Assembly: GCA_944324705.1 (NCBI GenBank)
Contig: CALUXI010000008.1
Coordinates: 1 to 64,000, forward strand
DNA: 64,000 nt
Direction: 5' to 3'
From: an uncultured Acholeplasmatales bacterium
GTDB taxonomy: Bacteria > Bacillota_I > Bacilli_A > Acholeplasmatales > Anaeroplasmataceae
Shown: piece after piece, positions 60,623-64,000 of the stretch
Layout: each line of letters starts with the position of its first letter
How positions within the stretch are numbered: the first letter of the stretch is position 1
Made by a program: the position numbers and the translations under genes
The notes under the pieces: model-generated
What the model was told of the DNA's origin: nothing
Seen by the model: the letters and a program-made list of their open reading frames with translations, nothing else
Databases searched by the model: none

Positions 60623-62902
60623 CTATAAATAATTAATTTTAACATAGAAATCTAAATCTTTAATAATTTGATTTAAATAACTAATGTCAGAAAAATCAAT
60701 AAATTTTATATATATATCGTAATTATATTTATTATTATTTTTAAAATAAATGGCTTCACTAGGCCCTAATATAGTTATATTCAAATTCTTTAATTTATCA
60801 ATTAAAATATTAGCATTCATCAAGGCTTTAGTATCTAAAACATCAGATACAGTTAGCTTTAAAAGTTGTTTAAAAGGTGGATTATCAAGTAGTTTTCGTT
60901 TTTTTATTTCCTCATTATAAAAAGCTAAATAATTATTATTACTTGCATATTTTATCACATAATTATCTGGATTATATGTTTGAAATACTACCTTACCTTC
61001 ATCTTTTCTTCCACTTCTACCACTCACTTGTTCAAGCAACATAAAATTATTTTCATACGCATCATAAGTAGGATAATAAAGTCCTGTATCTGCATTAATA
61101 ATGCCAACTAAAGCCACATCTTTAAAATCTAAACCCTTAGCTAACATTTGCGTACCAACTATTATATCTACCTCATTATTATTTATTTTTTGATAATAAT
61201 AATTATAATCATTACCTACACTATCACTATCTACTCTAAGTATTCTAGCCTTCGGAAATAACCTAACTAAATCAGCTGTAATTTTTTCCGTGCCTAAGCC
61301 AACATAACGAATTTTTCGACTACCACATTGTGGACAAATGTTAATTTGTTCCTCCTCATGGCCACATAAATGACAAATTAATTTAGTTCTATTTCTATGG
61401 TATGTTAAAGGCAAACTACAATTAGGACAAGTTATAATATGTCCACAATCCCTACACATAACCGCACTAGCATAACCTCTTTTATTAATAAAAATAATAA
61501 CCTGTTTATTATTTTCTAAGGTATTTTTGATTTCTTCCTGCAAAGCATTTGAAATAGTTGAAACATTTTTATTTTTTAGTTCTTCTCGCATATCAACTAC
61601 TATACTTTTAGGCATATTAACTAAAGTAGCCCTTTTAGTTAAAGTTAATAATTCATATTCTTTATTTAAAGCTTTATAAAAACTTATGATTCTTGGAGTA
61701 GCTGATACTAATAATAATGGGATGTTTTGCATTTTAGCCAATTCAGCAGCTAAAACTCTTGCATCATATGTAGGATTTTGTTCCTGAATATAACTTTTTT
61801 CTTGTTCTTCATCTATTATAATAACACCTAAATTATTAAATGGAACAAATAAGGCTGAACGAGGGCCTAAAACTATTTTTACTTCACCTTTTTTAATTCT
61901 TTCATAAACTGATAATTTTTCTCTTTCCGTTAACTTAGAATGAATTAAAGCTAAACTTTCTTTAAATATTTGTTTAAATAAGGCAGCTATTTGGCTAGTC
62001 AACATTATTTCAGGTACTAAGACAATTGCTTCTTTTCCTTCTTTAATTAATTTTTCAATAAGTTTTAAATAAACTAAAGTTTTACCACTACCAGTTACAC
62101 CATATAATAAATAAGTTTTATAATTATTAATATCTATTTTATTTAAAGCTTTTTCTTGTTCTTCATTTAAAGTAGGTAATTCATAATTTAGATTTAAGTA
62201 AGTATTTTCAACAATCACTTCTTTTTTTAATTCTCTAATACCACCTAAACTTAAACATCTATTAATAACTTGATTACTAAAACCCAGTTCATTTAAAGTT
62301 TTAATCGAAACATAATATTTATCTTTTAAATAATTTAATAATTCATTAATTTTTTTACCTTTAACAACAATGTTATTTAGGTATTTATAATATTTAATTA
62401 CTCCTAATTTAGTCTTCTTATATTTATTTATTAATTCTAAATAATTAAGCTTTATAGCCTCATTAATCTCTTTTTGATATATTCTTAATTCTTTTTTATA
62501 TTCATTAAGTTCTTTAGTTAATAATTCATTTAATTTAGATGATAACTTAGTTCTATCATTAACCTTAATTATAGTCTCTGTTTTATACTTTAATACACTA
62601 GGTATAACAACAGAAATAGCATCTTCTAATGTAGCAAAATAATGTTTTTCTAAATAAAAAACTAATTTTAACATATCATTACTAACAATAGGTTCTAAAT
62701 CAATTAAGCTAATAACCGTTTTTAATTCTTTAAAACTTGACTCTTCTTTCAATTTTAAAACTAACCCTAACTTTTCTCGGTTATTAAAATCAACTACAAC
62801 CCGCATTCCAACTTTTATAATTTCTTCTAATTCCTTTGGGACTAAATAATCAAAAGTTCGGTTAAGACCTTTAGTTTTATCAATTATTACTTCACAAACC
62901 AT
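60623..62902 (-). CDS. priA: Primosomal replication restart helicase PriA
   Basis: Restarts stalled forks by loading the primosome. The 759-residue protein has an N-terminal DNA-binding domain, helicase Walker A YGVTGSGKTLVYLKLIEKL near residue 268, the DEEQ motif (IIIDEEQEKSY near residue 364, where DEEH is usual) and a zinc-binding insertion (CRDCGHIITCPNC near residue 487, and CGHEEEQINICPQCGSRK near residue 512) with eight Cys. AGAGGTAATT precedes the ATG. It lies between the FolT-like gene and fmt. Confidence 0.96.
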   Translation of the reverse strand: MVCEVIIDKTKGLNRTFDYLVPKELEEIIKVGMRVVVDFNNREKLGLVLKLKEESSFKELKTVISLIDLEPIVSNDMLKLVFYLEKHYFATLEDAISVVIPSVLKYKTETIIKVNDRTKLSSKLNELLTKELNEYKKELRIYQKEINEAIKLNYLELINKYKKTKLGVIKYYKYLNNIVVKGKKINELLNYLKDKYYVSIKTLNELGFSNQVINRCLSLGGIRELKKEVIVENTYLNLNYELPTLNEEQEKALNKIDINNYKTYLLYGVTGSGKTLVYLKLIEKLIKEGKEAIVLVPEIMLTSQIAALFKQIFKESLALIHSKLTEREKLSVYERIKKGEVKIVLGPRSALFVPFNNLGVIIIDEEQEKSYIQEQNPTYDARVLAAELAKMQNIPLLLVSATPRIISFYKALNKEYELLTLTKRATLVNMPKSIVVDMREELKNKNVSTISNALQEEIKNTLENNKQVIIFINKRGYASAVMCRDCGHIITCPNCSLPLTYHRNRTKLICHLCGHEEEQINICPQCGSRKIRYVGLGTEKITADLVRLFPKARILRVDSDSVGNDYNYYYQKINNNEVDIIVGTQMLAKGLDFKDVALVGIINADTGLYYPTYDAYENNFMLLEQVSGRSGRKDEGKVVFQTYNPDNYVIKYASNNNYLAFYNEEIKKRKLLDNPPFKQLLKLTVSDVLDTKALMNANILIDKLKNLNITILGPSEAIYFKNNNKYNYDIYIKFIDFSDISYLNQIIKDLDFYVKINYL

Positions 62903-62910
62903 AATTACCT

Positions 62911-63711
62911 CTAAAATAAGCTTATGTTTTCTTTAACTTCTAAAGACATTAAATTTAAACTAACAAAAACTCTTGACAATGATTTTAAAATTAAAAAGAA
63001 AATTATACTTTGAGGGATTAAATAGATTAAATTTTTAGGTAAAGCAATAAATATAAATCTAGTTAAATACATATCATAGCTTGTGTAATTAGCTACAATC
63101 CCCATCCAAATCGTACCTAATATCGCATTAATAAAAATATTAATAAAGATGCGACTAACAAAAACTTTAAAGAATGATAATTTAGTTTTATAAAACATTA
63201 AACCATAGATTAAACAAGATAATAAACTAGATATTGAATAACCTATGAAATAAGGATATGCACTAGGGAATAAAATAAATTCTAAATTATCTACTAAAAA
63301 ACCCATTAACATACCAGCAATAGGACCATAAAGTAAGGATCCGATTCCTAAAAAAATATAGCCAAAACTAATTCCTAAATCTGCAAATCCTGATGGTAAA
63401 GTAATTAATTTTGTTAATAAGACTAATCCTATTAAAGCAGACATCATAACCAAATTTTTAATTTTTTTTAATTCTTTTAAAGCTTGTTTCCAATAAGATA
63501 GATGAAAAAAGCTTTTATAAACATTACTATTATCATAATTAATGTTACTTTTTTTACTTTTAATGATAAATGGTATAAAACATAAAGCAAGTACACTAGC
63601 ACCAATCAAGGAATATAAATAATAGTAATTTACTTTCAATAGAGCTAAAATTGTAAAGGTTAAGAAGTAACCTAACACAAAACTAAATATTGTATATCCA
63701 AATTTGACCAT
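62911..63711 (-). CDS. ECF transporter S component, folate (FolT)-like
   Basis: A 266-residue membrane protein. Residues about 75-260 form the six-helix ECF S-component fold: LGISFGYIFLGIGSLLYGPIAGMLMGFLVD near residues 113-142 in total and the FolT-type LPKNLIYLIPQSIIFFLIL at the end. The first 70 residues add two hydrophobic segments (about 7-25 and 32-50), not found in the usual 170-200-residue S component. Folate is the likely substrate by similarity and by adjacency to fmt, but another vitamin cannot be excluded. It starts after GGAGGTGACCTAA, immediately before priA. Confidence 0.78.
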   Translation of the reverse strand: MVKFGYTIFSFVLGYFLTFTILALLKVNYYYLYSLIGASVLALCFIPFIIKSKKSNINYDNSNVYKSFFHLSYWKQALKELKKIKNLVMMSALIGLVLLTKLITLPSGFADLGISFGYIFLGIGSLLYGPIAGMLMGFLVDNLEFILFPSAYPYFIGYSISSLLSCLIYGLMFYKTKLSFFKVFVSRIFINIFINAILGTIWMGIVANYTSYDMYLTRFIFIALPKNLIYLIPQSIIFFLILKSLSRVFVSLNLMSLEVKENISLF

Positions 63712-63730
63712 TTAGGTCACCTCCTTAATC

Positions 63731-64000
63731 TTATTTTTTTAAATTCAACCATTTTGTTGCCATATTAAACCAATCAGCAACATACGGAATAATGTCAGAT
63801 TCATCTCTTGCTGAATCCTTAGTAGCTAAACCTAAACCGTGTCCGCCCATTGGGAAAATATGTGATTCAAAATTAATATTATTTTTAGTTAAAGCTTCCA
63901 TTAAATAAATTGAATTATAAATAGGGACTGACTTATCTGTCACAGTATGCCATAAAAATACTTCTGGAGTATCTTTATTAACTTCTAGTTCTTCAGAATA
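63731..64000 (-). CDS. Alpha/beta hydrolase (acetyl-esterase-like), C-terminal part, cut by window edge
   Basis: The last 89 residues of a larger enzyme; the frame is open to the right edge and the start lies outside. The Asp region WHTVTDKSVPIYNSIYLMEAL and the His region IFPMGGHGLGLATKDS match the final catalytic residues of acetylxylan esterase/BD-FAE-like hydrolases. The substrate cannot be judged. The stop codon is 20 bases before the FolT-like gene start. Confidence 0.75.
   Translation of the reverse strand, partial: YSEELEVNKDTPEVFLWHTVTDKSVPIYNSIYLMEALTKNNINFESHIFPMGGHGLGLATKDSARDESDIIPYVADWFNMATKWLNLKK

Overview
The window is an AT-rich (roughly 29% G+C by eye), gene-dense chromosomal segment of a low-GC Bacillota, most like the Bacilli/Erysipelotrichia/RF39-type lineages. 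The evidence is the gene order (ffh-ylxM-ftsY, rbgA-rnhB, yqeG-yqeH, comF-hpf-secA-prfB, trhP1-trhP2-greA), the near-perfect GGAGG ribosome binding sites and the Gram-positive type IB dihydroorotate dehydrogenase (pyrD+pyrK). UGA is a stop codon here: mgtC and yqeH end in TGA, Trp is TGG, and a release factor 2 gene is present. This excludes a Mycoplasma/Spiroplasma-type code. All but three genes lie on the minus strand, so operons read from right to left. I see no rRNA, tRNA, IS element, prophage or CRISPR array, and no gene-free stretch longer than about 220 bases.

From the left: ribF, truB and a GT4 glycosyltransferase (51-3008). Next is the complete UMP biosynthesis operon, in transcription order pyrB-pyrC-carA-carB-pyrK-pyrD-mgtC-pyrF-pyrE (3113-13175). 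It is driven by one promoter and preceded by a PyrR-type attenuator, with an MgtC-family membrane protein embedded. The next operon, pepF-malQ-ttcA-like-tcdA-unknown membrane protein-lemA (13401-20653), ends at a clear terminator just before the pyr promoter. Plus-strand tmcAL diverges from pepF. A MATE exporter, gpmI, a lone alpha/alpha-toroid protein and a plus-strand orphan follow (21802-26627). Then come the ribosome-assembly group yqeG-yqeH-(yqeK+rsfS fusion), greA, a YgjP-type metallopeptidase, the U32 pair trhP1/trhP2, the SRP genes ftsY-ylxM-ffh, topA, and rnhB-rbgA-lepB-ftsK with a membrane partner (26610-42804).

The right third holds a plus-strand HAD protein with an altered catalytic motif, a membrane-anchored MutS-like ATPase, and a glycogen block (glgB, a small anchored protein, glgP). 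Beyond these are recX-yitT-prfB-secA (transcribed in reverse order), hpf with a structured leader, a shortened ComFC-like zinc-ribbon protein, metK, a TSCPD protein, a degenerate membrane HD-GYP protein, fmt, priA, a FolT-like ECF substrate component, and the 3' part of an esterase cut by the right edge.

The content is mainly housekeeping: pyrimidine synthesis, translation and ribosome assembly, protein targeting and storage carbohydrate. The points most worth a second look are altered or rearranged versions of familiar parts: RbgA without its guanine-specificity motif, the YqeK-RsfS fusion, the degenerate HD-GYP protein, the comFC remnant, a hairpin between the Shine-Dalgarno and the start of secA, inverted-repeat leaders shared by hpf and secA, and the LemA partner pair. 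I did not find a defence island or an obviously new multi-gene system. Where a start was changed from the longest reading frame, the reason is an in-frame ATG (or TTG) with a good Shine-Dalgarno; upstream GTG/ATG codons that lie inside the Shine-Dalgarno were rejected.
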